A DNA stretch of 6,082 nt from JALWSI01 sp964569095 [NCBI: uncultured Aquificales bacterium] (GTDB lineage: Bacteria > Thermosulfidibacterota > Thermosulfidibacteria > Thermosulfidibacterales): NCBI GenBank assembly GCA_964569095.1, contig CAZMTB010000162.1, positions 1 through 6,082 of the forward strand. Direction: 5' to 3'. Within the stretch, counting starts at the first letter, position 1, and every line of letters starts with the position of its first letter. Positions 1-5,986 of the stretch are shown piece by piece. A model generated the notes under the pieces. That model was not told the origin of the DNA, searched no databases, and was given only the letters and a program-made list of their open reading frames with translations. Made by a program: the position numbers and the translations under genes.

Positions 1-116
1 TTCACCCTCATCGAGATGGTGGTGGTGATCGCCATCATCGGGATCCTCTCGGCTGTGCTGCTACCAAATGCCTTCAAGCAGATAGAGAAGTCCCGGGTGG
101 CCCGAACCGCAGAGGA
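1..116 (+). repeat. Direct repeat copy 1: 5' mature-coding block of pilin gene 1
   Basis: This block matches 626-741 at 113 of 116 positions by direct comparison (offset 625). The differences are at 12, 69 and 85. Similarity stops abruptly after base 116. It encodes the hydrophobic N-terminal helix and the start of the amphipathic helix. The copy may extend further left, outside the window. Confidence 0.9.
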
Positions 117-609
117 CATGAAAAGCATAAAGACAGGAACACTGATGTACTATTCGGACACCAGCAAGTGGCCCAGGAACCAGTACATACTGAACATTAG
201 AAACTCTCTCATGCAGAACATAGAGGGAGTGGACGACTGGGATGGACCCTACCTGGAGAACTACGGAAAGAGCCCCTTGGTGAGAGACAGGATCCCTGGG
301 ATGGCCCATCCGGGATGGTACTACATCTGGGGAAGGCACCACGATAGCGGATGGCAGTACTTCAGGTTCAACTTGGACGGAAGCGGGAGTGGGGGTGTAG
401 GAGACTGCGAAATACTGGATGGAATAAGCGTTAGCCTCTACGGAATCACGGAACACGAGGCCATGATGCTCGACAGAATATTCGACGGAGAGGGCAAGAG
501 GGGCTACTACGGCACCATGAACGTTGTAGGGGGAGGAACGCGTTACTGGCTGATCAGTCTCTTCATTGGCCAGACGGGTTTTGAAGGAGGAATGGGCGAT
601 GGATACTAA
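1..609 (+). CDS. GspG-like type IV pilin/pseudopilin, first of a tandem pair, 5' end outside the window
   Basis: Seen: the reading frame is open from base 1 and begins FTLIEM, followed by a hydrophobic stretch to about residue 21. This is the class III signal of type IV pilins and type II secretion pseudopilins. Base 1 is codon F1 of the mature protein; the short leader ending in Gly lies upstream, outside the window. E5, needed for subunit assembly in this family, is present. The mature chain is 202 residues, longer than typical GspG. It carries a WDGPY motif at 80-84, like the GspG C-terminal region, and ends with an LDRIFDG segment (157-163) shared with the next gene. There is one Cys, in a GDCEIL context. 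Known of the family: prepilin peptidase removes the leader and the subunits polymerise in the inner membrane into a pilus or pseudopilus. Whether this one is a pilus or a secretion subunit cannot be decided, because no assembly ATPase or secretin gene is visible. Confidence 0.88.
   Translation, partial: FTLIEMVVVIAIIGILSAVLLPNAFKQIEKSRVARTAEDMKSIKTGTLMYYSDTSKWPRNQYILNIRNSLMQNIEGVDDWDGPYLENYGKSPLVRDRIPGMAHPGWYYIWGRHHDSGWQYFRFNLDGSGSGGVGDCEILDGISVSLYGITEHEAMMLDRIFDGEGKRGYYGTMNVVGGGTRYWLISLFIGQTGFEGGMGDGY
584..590 (+). promoter_or_regulatory. Ribosome binding site AAGGAGG of the second pilin gene
   Basis: AAGGAGG lies inside the 3' end of the first pilin gene, 8 bases before the ATG at 599. It fixes the start at that ATG rather than at an in-frame TTG at 566, which has no such site and would give an unlikely leader. 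Confidence 0.8.
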
Positions 610-1186
610 CAAAGGAGAAGAAGGCTTCACCCTCATAGAGATGGTGGTGGTGATCGCCATCATCGGGATCCTCTCGGCTGTGCTGCTACCAAACGCCTTC
701 AAGCAGATACAGAAGTCCCGGGTGGCCCGAACCGCAGAGGATCTGCACACCCTCAAGACCGCCTGGCTACAGCTCTACGCAGACGTGGGCAGGTTTCCCA
801 CCGACTCGGAATACGGTGGTCAGAACCCCGAGATCATAAACACCGACATCTACAAACCCGTCGTATTCACAGAGGAGGAGGGATGGGACGGCCCTTACTA
901 CGAGGGGTCAGGCAGGTGTCCCCTCGCCAGTAACACCAGCAACACCTCGTCTCTCAACAAGAAGTTCTACCTCTACGATAACGACGGCGATGTCTTCGAC
1001 TACAACTCCATAAACAGCTCGGCAGGTGTGAACGTGCTCTTCTTCTCTACCAACAACGGAGACCGCAGGAAGATCATGGAGCAACTCGATCGCATGCTCG
1101 ACGGAGGGGACGGAATAGACCGAGGCACCTTCAGGGCGAGGTTCTCGGATGGGGCCTGCGAGTACCTAATCTCTGCAAACGATTAG
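599..1186 (+). CDS. GspG-like type IV pilin/pseudopilin, second of a tandem pair
   Basis: The protein is 195 residues. Seen: a nine-residue charged leader, MDTNKGEEG, precedes FTLIE, so prepilin peptidase should cut after G9. A hydrophobic helix follows. Further on are WDGPY (96-100), a DNDGD loop (127-131, with D134 nearby) resembling the aspartate-rich calcium site of GspG pseudopilins, and a C-terminal LDRMLDG segment (163-169) followed by EYLIS. The same end-pattern occurs in the first gene, so the two are full-length paralogues. C107 and C187 could form a disulfide; the first gene lacks an equivalent of C107. The start overlaps the first gene by 11 bases, so translation is probably coupled and both subunits are made from one message. 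Calcium binding and the disulfide are inference. Membership of the pilin/pseudopilin class is secure; the exact apparatus is not. Confidence 0.9.
   Translation: MDTNKGEEGFTLIEMVVVIAIIGILSAVLLPNAFKQIQKSRVARTAEDLHTLKTAWLQLYADVGRFPTDSEYGGQNPEIINTDIYKPVVFTEEEGWDGPYYEGSGRCPLASNTSNTSSLNKKFYLYDNDGDVFDYNSINSSAGVNVLFFSTNNGDRRKIMEQLDRMLDGGDGIDRGTFRARFSDGACEYLISAND
626..741 (+). repeat. Direct repeat copy 2: 5' mature-coding block of pilin gene 2
   Basis: Partner of bases 1-116, with 113 of 116 identical. Beyond 741 the two genes resemble each other only at scattered protein motifs. Such a sharp boundary suggests recombination or gene conversion between the paralogues, rather than a recent whole-gene duplication. 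Confidence 0.9.
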
Positions 1187-1188
1187 AC

Positions 1189-1203
1189 CCCCCTCTCTGG
1201 GGG
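1189..1203 (+). terminator. Short GC hairpin after the pilin genes, possible weak terminator
   Basis: CCCCC (1189-1193), loop TCTCT and GGGGG (1199-1203) form a five-pair stem three bases after the stop of the second pilin gene. No T-tract follows on either strand, so intrinsic termination is doubtful. Its place between converging reading frames (stops at 1186 and 1216) is its main support. Confidence 0.25.
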
Positions 1204-1215
1204 AGCAGGCGAGGC

Positions 1216-1558
1216 TCACCTGAGGCTTTTCATCCACTTTTCGGCAACAATACGGGCCACCTTATCCTTCTGGTCAGGATTTATGCCCAGGGCCTTGGCA
1301 ATTCAAGGTAGAGGGCATCCCTGGCACGGTTCTCAGCCTCCACCTGGGCCTTCAGGTCCCCACTCTATCTTTCCGTCTTCACTTACAAGGCAGTTAGAGA
1401 GATCCTCAGGGGATCAAAGGAGTAAAAGAACCCCTCAACCCTCCATCTACCGTCCCATCGAGGAGGCAACGGCCCTCTCCAGGGGCCAGCCTGGCAAGGG
1501 TGGGACACACAAACCGACTAAAGAGAAGCAGCAAGATGAGCAGGCCTTCTCCCCACAA
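1216..1558 (-). pseudogene. Frameshifted remnant of a small exported helical protein, possibly YdbL/DUF1318-like
   Basis: No intact frame spans this stretch, but minus-strand pieces read as one protein. A hydrophobic LLILLLLFSRFVC run (about 1543-1505) looks like a signal peptide. PEDLSNCLVSEDGKIEWGP follows at about 1410-1355 in another frame. LKAQVEAENRARDALYLE is in a third frame (1355-1312). The final piece, AKALGINPDQKDKVARIV and then AEKWMKSLR, ends at a TGA at 1216-1218. The switch near 1310 looks like loss of one base. The pattern V..EN.AR...Y..IAK..GI at the C-terminal end recalls the small periplasmic YdbL/DUF1318 family, but this is judged by eye and tentative. The piece lies downstream of the MBL gene on the same strand, so it was probably the third gene of that operon. 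Sequencing error could mimic one shift, but several changes of frame next to clean genes favour true decay. This remnant accounts for most of the gene-free stretch 1187-1615. Confidence 0.5.
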
Positions 1559-1615
1559 GGGTCAGCCTCAACCCCTTGCCAGGAGCTATCCTGCCATCCT
1601 CCCTCATCGCTGGTA

Positions 1616-2320
1616 TCAGAGGTTAATCACCCTACCAACCCCCAAAGGGATAAAACCCTCTTTCCACTCCTGCTCAAAGATCGCAATGGCATTCTCCCCT
1701 GTGCAATGGGTGGGACCAACGCTCTTCACTCCAAGGTCCCGAAGCCTACCCATCACCTCTTTCACCTGGGCATGAGAGAGATCGAGCAGGTGAAACCCTC
1801 CCATAACCAGCCACGGAGCCTCTCCAAAGTACCTCTTCACGTACTCCGCCATCTCCACCACCCCCGGATGGGCACAACCCGTAACCACCGAAATCCCCTT
1901 CTCTCCCCTAACCACCAGGGCAGATTCTGGAATAATCCCTGGAAGAGGGGCGGTAATGTGTACACCAGGAATCACCTCTGTGTCGTTCTCAACCCACCGG
2001 GGAGATCCTCCTATCCTCGCCACCTCTTTGGCAAAACGCTTGGAGAATCCCCTATGCATGAAGACAGGTATTCCCTCGGCCTCCTCCAGCAGGTCCAGAA
2101 GCCCCCCGGTGTGATCCCAGTGGAAGTGAGAGAGGGCAACCGCCTCTATCCTTGAGGGTGACAGGTTCAACATCTCCATGTTTGCCAAGAGGGTGTCGCC
2201 GTGGCTGCCGGTGTCAAACAGCATCACCCTGCCATCTCCCTCGACCCAGCAGGAGAATCCCCACCCCTCCTGCAGTCCGTTGACCGCAGCTGTGTTGTCA
2301 AAAAGCACCACCAACCTCAT
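1616..2320 (-). CDS. MBL-fold metallo-hydrolase (COG1237-like)
   Basis: The protein is 234 residues with no signal peptide, so probably cytoplasmic. Seen: FDTG at 35-38, the metal-binding signature HFHWDH at 65-70, TGCAHPG at 147-153 (third metal His, H151), GGFHL at 174-178 and PTHCTGE at 203-209 (late metal His, H205). This order and spacing is that of the metallo-beta-lactamase superfamily, in the branch annotated as 7,8-dihydropterin-6-methyl-4-(ribofuranosyl)aminobenzene-phosphate synthase-like. That name comes from the methanopterin pathway. Bacterial members usually have no known substrate, and I do not assign that reaction here. The hydrolase signature is complete, so it is probably an active enzyme binding two metal ions. 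Its ATG overlaps the stop of the upstream acetyltransferase gene as ATGA, which indicates translational coupling and a shared operon. A role next to arginine synthesis is possible but unproven. Confidence 0.88.
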   Translation of the reverse strand: MRLVVLFDNTAAVNGLQEGWGFSCWVEGDGRVMLFDTGSHGDTLLANMEMLNLSPSRIEAVALSHFHWDHTGGLLDLLEEAEGIPVFMHRGFSKRFAKEVARIGGSPRWVENDTEVIPGVHITAPLPGIIPESALVVRGEKGISVVTGCAHPGVVEMAEYVKRYFGEAPWLVMGGFHLLDLSHAQVKEVMGRLRDLGVKSVGPTHCTGENAIAIFEQEWKEGFIPLGVGRVINL

Positions 2321-2790
2321 CGCTTCACCTCATCTCCTACCCTGTATAAGTAGGCCTCCTCGTCACAGAGGTGGGGAAACTTGGGACACCTCACGCAGTC
2401 AAACCAGATCTTCTGGGGAAGCTCCTCCTTGAGACACTTTACGAAACCCATCTTCTCAAAAAATCCCCCCTCCCTGGTGAGAGCAAACACCCTGGGAATC
2501 CCCAGCGCCTCTGCCTCCTCCAGACAGGCCTCCACCAAACTCCGGCCAATTCCCCTGCCCTGCATACCGGAAAGCACCGATAGGGAACGAACCTCTGCAA
2601 GGTCCTTCCAAAGCACCTTTAGTGCCACGGTTCCCACCACCTCGTTACCCTCCTCGGCCACGAAGTAGTCCCTGATGGACTCGTAGATGCTCACCAGCGG
2701 CACTGCCAGCAGGTCTCCGCTCGGCACAAACCGGCTCATCACGGAATGTATGGCCTCGGCATCCGAAAGCTGCGCCTTTCTAACAACCAT
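2317..2790 (-). CDS. argA: GNAT N-acetyltransferase, probable short-form N-acetylglutamate synthase
   Basis: The protein is 157 residues and is a single GNAT domain. It matches the short ArgA type of Geobacter and relatives, not the long E. coli ArgA with its amino acid kinase domain. It would transfer acetyl from acetyl-CoA to glutamate, the first step of arginine synthesis, in the cytoplasm. Seen: WKDLAEVRSLSV (61-72), the acetyl-CoA pyrophosphate loop QGRGIG (77-82), ALTREGGFFEKMGF (103-116) and a C-terminal block LPQKIWFDCVRCPKF (124-138). C132, C135 and C142 could bind metal; that is inference. I chose the ATG at 2790 because AGAGAGG precedes it by about 8 bases and VVRKAQLSDAEAI is the normal family start; a TTG at 2814 would add eight unrelated residues. 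The gene is divergent from argF, which supports the arginine assignment. No convincing promoter was found on this strand. An uncharacterised GNAT of other specificity remains possible. Confidence 0.78.
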   Translation of the reverse strand: MVVRKAQLSDAEAIHSVMSRFVPSGDLLAVPLVSIYESIRDYFVAEEGNEVVGTVALKVLWKDLAEVRSLSVLSGMQGRGIGRSLVEACLEEAEALGIPRVFALTREGGFFEKMGFVKCLKEELPQKIWFDCVRCPKFPHLCDEEAYLYRVGDEVKR

Positions 2791-2806
2791 AATGCCCGCC
2801 TCTCTG

Positions 2807-2836
2807 TTTGACAATCAAAGGGTGGTAGGGTTAAGT
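2807..2836 (+). promoter_or_regulatory. Candidate argFG promoter with an overlapping short dyad
   Basis: A perfect -35 box, TTGACA (2808-2813), is followed after 17 bases by TTAAGT (2831-2836), a weak -10 with three of six consensus bases. Transcription would start near 2843 and leave a leader of roughly 27 bases. TTTGA-CAA-TCAAA (2807-2819) is an inverted repeat covering the -35 box and could be an operator. It does not resemble the E. coli ARG box. The site lies in the 79-base gap between the divergent acetyltransferase and argF genes. Confidence 0.42.
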
Positions 2837-2869
2837 AGCACCCACTTCTGGCAAAAGAAAGGGGAAGTC

Positions 2870-3799
2870 TTGGCAAAGGACCTCATCTCTATTCTCGACC
2901 TTAATACCGGCGAGATAGAGAGGCTTCTTGAGAGCGCCCACCGGCTCAAAGGTATGCAGAAAAGGGGAATCTCCTATCGCCCCCTGGTAGGTAAGACCAT
3001 GGCGTTGCTCTTCGAGAAGCCCTCTACCCGTACCCGCCTCTCCTTTCAGGTGGGTATGCACCAGCTTGGAGGAGACTCAATATTCCTGAGCCCGGAACAC
3101 ACCCAGCTCAGCAGGGGGGAGACCCTGGAGGACACCGCTCGCACGGTCTCCTGCTTCGCAGATGTTGCCGTACTACGCACCTTTGCCCACGGCACCGTTG
3201 AGAGGTTCGCAAAGAGCGCCTCAATACCCACGATAAACGGGCTCACAGATCTATTTCACCCCTGCCAGATACTGGCAGATCTTATGACCATTGAGGAATG
3301 CCTCGGAGAGAGCAGAGGAAAGACTGTGGCCTTTGTTGGAGACGGAAACAATGTGGCGCACTCTTGGATAAACCTATCCGCCAGATGGCCCATAGAGGTG
3401 AGGGTGATCACCCCAGAGGGATACGAACCATCTCCAGAGGTGGTGGAGAAGGCAAGGAGAGAGGGGGGAAAGGTAGTGGTCACCCACGAAGTCGAGGAGG
3501 TTGAAGGCGCAGATGTGATCTACACAGACGTATGGGCCAGCATGGGCCAGGAGAAGGAGCATCAACTGAGGGTGAAGGCCTTTCAGGGGTACCAGGTTGA
3601 CCAGAGGTTGATGAAGATGGCAAAGGAAAGCGCCATCTTCATGCACTGCCTCCCTGCACACAGGGGGGAGGAGGTGGCAACAGAGGTGATAGATGGACCA
3701 CAATCGGTGGTCTGGCAAGAGGCGGAAAACCGCATGCACATGCAGAAGGCGATAGTGATAAAGCTCATGGGAGGAGAGAGAGATGTCGTCGTTCAATAA
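2870..3799 (+). CDS. argF: Ornithine carbamoyltransferase
   Basis: The protein is 309 residues, normal for the family. It condenses carbamoyl phosphate with ornithine to give citrulline in the cytoplasm, and is usually a trimer. Seen: the carbamoyl-phosphate loop STRTR (52-56), FHPCQ (129-133), the GDGNNVAHS region (157-165), the ornithine-binding DVWASMG loop (220-226), HCLPAHRG (259-266) and EAENR (284-288). All key residues are present. The start is a TTG at 2870, giving MAKDLISILDLNTGEI, which is how these proteins normally begin. GGGGA at 2861-2865 sits only four bases before it, so initiation may be weak. The frame is open further upstream to an ATG at 2687, but that extension runs antisense through the acetyltransferase gene and has no family counterpart. 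The gene overlaps argG by 17 bases. SMG in the substrate loop supports an ornithine enzyme rather than another transcarbamylase. Confidence 0.96.
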   Translation: MAKDLISILDLNTGEIERLLESAHRLKGMQKRGISYRPLVGKTMALLFEKPSTRTRLSFQVGMHQLGGDSIFLSPEHTQLSRGETLEDTARTVSCFADVAVLRTFAHGTVERFAKSASIPTINGLTDLFHPCQILADLMTIEECLGESRGKTVAFVGDGNNVAHSWINLSARWPIEVRVITPEGYEPSPEVVEKARREGGKVVVTHEVEEVEGADVIYTDVWASMGQEKEHQLRVKAFQGYQVDQRLMKMAKESAIFMHCLPAHRGEEVATEVIDGPQSVVWQEAENRMHMQKAIVIKLMGGERDVVVQ

Positions 3800-4979
3800 G
3801 GTGGTTCTGGCGTACTCCGGGGGACTGGACACGTCCATCATGATCCCCTGGTTAAAGGAGAAGTACGGTTGCGAGGTGGTAGCCTTCGCTGCAGACGTGG
3901 GCCAACAGGAGGACATGGAGAAGGTGAAGGAGAAGGCCCTGGCCACAGGCGCCTGCGAGGCCTACGTGCTGGATCTGAAAGAGGAGTTTCTGAGGGACTA
4001 CTGCTTCAAGGCCTTGAAGGCCGGGGCCATCTACGAGGGCAAGTATCCCCTTGGCACCGCCTTGAACAGGCCCATAATATCCAAGTACCTGGTAGAGATC
4101 GCAAAAAAGACAGGGGCCGATGCCGTGGTCCACGGGGCCACCGGCAAGGGAAACGATCAGGTGAGGTTCGAGGTCTCGGTGATGGCCCTTGCTCCCAACC
4201 TCAAGTGCATAGCCCCTGTGCGCACCTGGGAGTTCAAGTCTCGGCAAGAGGAGATTGCCTACGCCCAGGAGAAGAACATACCCATTGAGGTATCGGTAGA
4301 GAAACCCTACAGCATCGACAGAAACCTATGGAGCATCAGCATAGAGTGCGGCGTTCTGGAGGATCCGTGGAACGAACCCCCAGAGGACGCCTACCTCATC
4401 ACCCAGGCCCCAGAGAAGGCCCCAGAGGAACCACTCTACCTGGAGATAGAGTTCGAGCAGGGCGTTCCCGTGGCAGTGAACGGAAAGAGGATGGGTCCCG
4501 TGGAGATGATTGTTGAGTTGAACGACCTCGCCGGCAAGTACGGAGTTGGCAGGGTAGACATCGTAGAAGACCGGCTGGTGGGCATAAAGTCCCGCGAGAT
4601 CTACGAGGCACCCGGGGCAACCGTGTTGATGACCGCCCACAACGAGCTCGAATACCTGGTTCTCGACAGGGAAACCTTCCGCTACAAAGAACATCTGGCG
4701 ATAAAATACGCCGATCTGGTCTACTACGGCTACTGGTTCTCGCCCCTGAGGGAGGCCTTAGATGCCTTCGTGGACGAGACTCAGAAGAGGGTGAACGGCG
4801 TGGTGAGGCTCAAGCTTTACAAGGGCAACTGCGTGCCCGTTGGCCGAAAGTCACCCAACTCCCTATACGATTTCAGCCTTGCAACCTACGACCCGGAAGA
4901 CTCTTTCGACCACAAAACGGGAGAAGGCTTCTGCAAGATATGGGGGTTACCCCTCATGGTGGCAGGTTCGAAGAAGTAG
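3783..4979 (+). CDS. argG: Argininosuccinate synthase
   Basis: The protein is 398 residues, full length for the bacterial type. It joins citrulline and aspartate using ATP, releasing AMP and pyrophosphate, to give argininosuccinate. Seen: the N-type ATP pyrophosphatase loop AYSGGLDTS (10-18), AADVGQ (36-41), YEGKYPLGTALNRPII (84-99), HGATGKGNDQVRFE (117-130), YSIDRNLW (175-182) and GVLEDPW (189-195). These cover the ATP, citrulline and aspartate sites, and I see no missing key residue. The ATG at 3783 is preceded by GGAGGAG (3770-3776) with six bases between, and lies inside the end of argF, so the two are co-transcribed and probably translationally coupled. A strong terminator follows 17 bases after the stop, so argH is not in this transcript. 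Confidence 0.97.
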   Translation: MSSFNKVVLAYSGGLDTSIMIPWLKEKYGCEVVAFAADVGQQEDMEKVKEKALATGACEAYVLDLKEEFLRDYCFKALKAGAIYEGKYPLGTALNRPIISKYLVEIAKKTGADAVVHGATGKGNDQVRFEVSVMALAPNLKCIAPVRTWEFKSRQEEIAYAQEKNIPIEVSVEKPYSIDRNLWSISIECGVLEDPWNEPPEDAYLITQAPEKAPEEPLYLEIEFEQGVPVAVNGKRMGPVEMIVELNDLAGKYGVGRVDIVEDRLVGIKSREIYEAPGATVLMTAHNELEYLVLDRETFRYKEHLAIKYADLVYYGYWFSPLREALDAFVDETQKRVNGVVRLKLYKGNCVPVGRKSPNSLYDFSLATYDPEDSFDHKTGEGFCKIWGLPLMVAGSKK

Positions 4980-4996
4980 AAACGAATGGGACTACT

Positions 4997-5026
4997 AAAA
5001 AGGGCTGGCATACGCCAGCCCTTTTT
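4997..5026. terminator. Bidirectional intrinsic terminator between convergent argG and the secreted-protein gene
   Basis: GGGCTGGC (5002-5009), loop ATAC and GCCAGCCC (5014-5021) form a perfect eight-pair GC stem. It is flanked by AAAAA (4997-5001) and TTTTT (5022-5026), which pair with each other. Each strand therefore shows a GC stem followed by a T-tract. It lies 17 bases after the argG stop and 22 bases beyond the stop of the opposing gene, so it should end both transcripts. Confidence 0.93.
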
Positions 5027-5048
5027 GCTTAACCCACCACAGAGAGTA

Positions 5049-5921
5049 CTATTTACCCCCACCAGACATTCCACCACCACCGCCGTCATGGTGGTCGTGA
5101 TCGTCTCCCCCTCCACCATTATTATCCCCACTCGGGTGAGGATTATACGGTAGGTCTGTCTCTTCACCCTTCTCCATCTTCTGCTCAGCCGAGTCGTACT
5201 TGTAAGAATCGTAGTGGTTATCTACATCCGTGGTTTTCACTTCTAAACACCCATCGTTTCCCACATACACATCCAAACTCTTTAAGGGCTTGTCTGCTTC
5301 AATTCCAAAAAGCCCTTTGAGAGAATACCCTTGGGCCTTCTGAAGTTCATCATAGGCCTGTTGCAACTCTTGCATACTCTGAACCCGCTCTTGGTTCATA
5401 ACCATGAACTTCAACTCGTTGTTATCCCCACACACCTCGTACATAAGCATCGTCTTCTCATCCAGCTTCAAGAAGTTCAGGTCTTCAGGAGGCTCTCCGG
5501 CACAGGCACATTCGTCTTTATATACCCACTTGCCCTTTTCAGGATCGAAAAGAAACCTCTTCATGGTAGTTCTGTTCCCATCACCCTCATCCACGTGCAT
5601 GGTCATCATAGCAAAGAGGCCCAACGTAGAGTTACCGTCAACTATGCAGATGTTCTTCAGGTCGTCCAAGAGGGCATCCACATCATCCGTCAGGTCAGAA
5701 TAGTTTATCGAAAACCATTGGTCAGAGCTGGGATCATAAACATTGATTCGCTCGGAGGTGAACATCAAAATCACCCCCATGAAGGTTTGGATATCAAGCA
5801 CCGCTTCATCAGAATCAACAGGCAGGTTGCTCAGGGTGTCAGAGAAGCTGGCCCAAGAAGGAGAAACCATCATCCCCATAAGCAAGAGCAGTCCCAGAAT
5901 CCCCGTTAGCACCTTTCTCAT
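5049..5921 (-). CDS. Secreted protein of unknown function with a Gly/Asp/His-rich tail
   Basis: The protein is 290 residues and I do not recognise a family. Seen: a Sec signal peptide with positive R2-K3, a hydrophobic core at about 5-19 and an S-W-A site, so cleavage after A24 is likely. There is no lipobox Cys, so it should be released into the periplasm or outside. Similar short segments recur: NVYDPSSDQWFSI (60-72), RFLFDPEKGKWVY (122-134) and YKYDSAEQKME (240-250), suggesting repeated beta-hairpins. Residues about 176-197 look helical and Gln/Glu-rich. Cysteines are at 92, 138, 140, 164 and 225. The tail (264-290) is low-complexity, with runs of Gly around DDHDHHD (273-279) that could bind divalent metal or be a flexible spacer; this is inference. 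GC in sampled lines is about 43-52%, below the roughly 60% sampled in argG, so separate acquisition is possible. It has its own promoter, a strong ribosome binding site and a shared terminator, so it looks monocistronic and expressed. Confidence 0.85.
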   Translation of the reverse strand: MRKVLTGILGLLLLMGMMVSPSWASFSDTLSNLPVDSDEAVLDIQTFMGVILMFTSERINVYDPSSDQWFSINYSDLTDDVDALLDDLKNICIVDGNSTLGLFAMMTMHVDEGDGNRTTMKRFLFDPEKGKWVYKDECACAGEPPEDLNFLKLDEKTMLMYEVCGDNNELKFMVMNQERVQSMQELQQAYDELQKAQGYSLKGLFGIEADKPLKSLDVYVGNDGCLEVKTTDVDNHYDSYKYDSAEQKMEKGEETDLPYNPHPSGDNNGGGGDDHDHHDGGGGGMSGGGK

Positions 5922-5925
5922 ACAA

Positions 5926-5933
5926 CACCTCCT
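5926..5933 (-). promoter_or_regulatory. Strong ribosome binding site AGGAGGTG of the secreted-protein gene
   Basis: Read on the minus strand, AGGAGGTG ends four bases before the ATG at 5921. It is a near-perfect anti-16S match. It confirms the start that gives a proper signal peptide and argues that this unknown protein is really made. Confidence 0.85.
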
Positions 5934-5958
5934 ATGTATGGGATTGTGATATCAGGTT

Positions 5959-5986
5959 ACGATAAGCCCCCCAGGAACGATGTCAA
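5959..5986 (-). promoter_or_regulatory. Candidate promoter of the secreted-protein gene
   Basis: On the minus strand a perfect -35 box TTGACA (5986-5981) is followed after 16 bases by TATCGT (5964-5959), which has four of six -10 consensus bases. An A-tract (5999-6005) lies just upstream of the -35 and may act as an UP element. The palindrome TGATATCA (5947-5954) falls near the expected transcription start. The untranslated leader would be about 30 bases. Confidence 0.55.

Noticed and set aside
566-598. An earlier TTG start for the second pilin
   Set aside because: It would add 11 residues and has no ribosome site at the right distance. The ATG at 599 has AAGGAGG eight bases upstream and gives a standard short prepilin leader.
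61-756. A long minus-strand open frame opposite the pilin genes
   Set aside because: It is antisense to two clearly recognisable pilins and has no recognisable motif or ribosome site.
1283-2155. A 290-codon open frame on the plus strand
   Set aside because: It runs mostly antisense to the MBL gene, whose metal-binding motifs are complete. The predicted product is Pro/Ser/His/Arg-rich with no domain, typical of the opposite strand of GC-rich coding DNA.
2687-2869. An upstream ATG start for argF
   Set aside because: It would add 61 residues with no counterpart in ornithine carbamoyltransferases and would overlap the acetyltransferase gene and the intergenic promoter.
3374-3946. A 190-codon minus-strand frame across the argF-argG junction
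   Set aside because: It is fully antisense to two intact, motif-complete enzymes, with low-complexity Leu/His-rich translation and no domain.
3852-4694. Several antisense and out-of-frame open frames within argG
   Set aside because: They are shadows created by codon bias; argG itself is full length with every key motif.
4997-5026. Reading the hairpin as part of a CRISPR repeat or mobile-element end
   Set aside because: It is a single copy with flanking A and T tracts between convergent genes, which is a plain bidirectional terminator. No repeat-spacer periodicity or target-site duplication is visible.
5331-5909. A plus-strand open frame opposite the secreted-protein gene
   Set aside because: The minus-strand gene has a signal peptide, a strong ribosome site and a promoter. 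The opposite frame has none of these.
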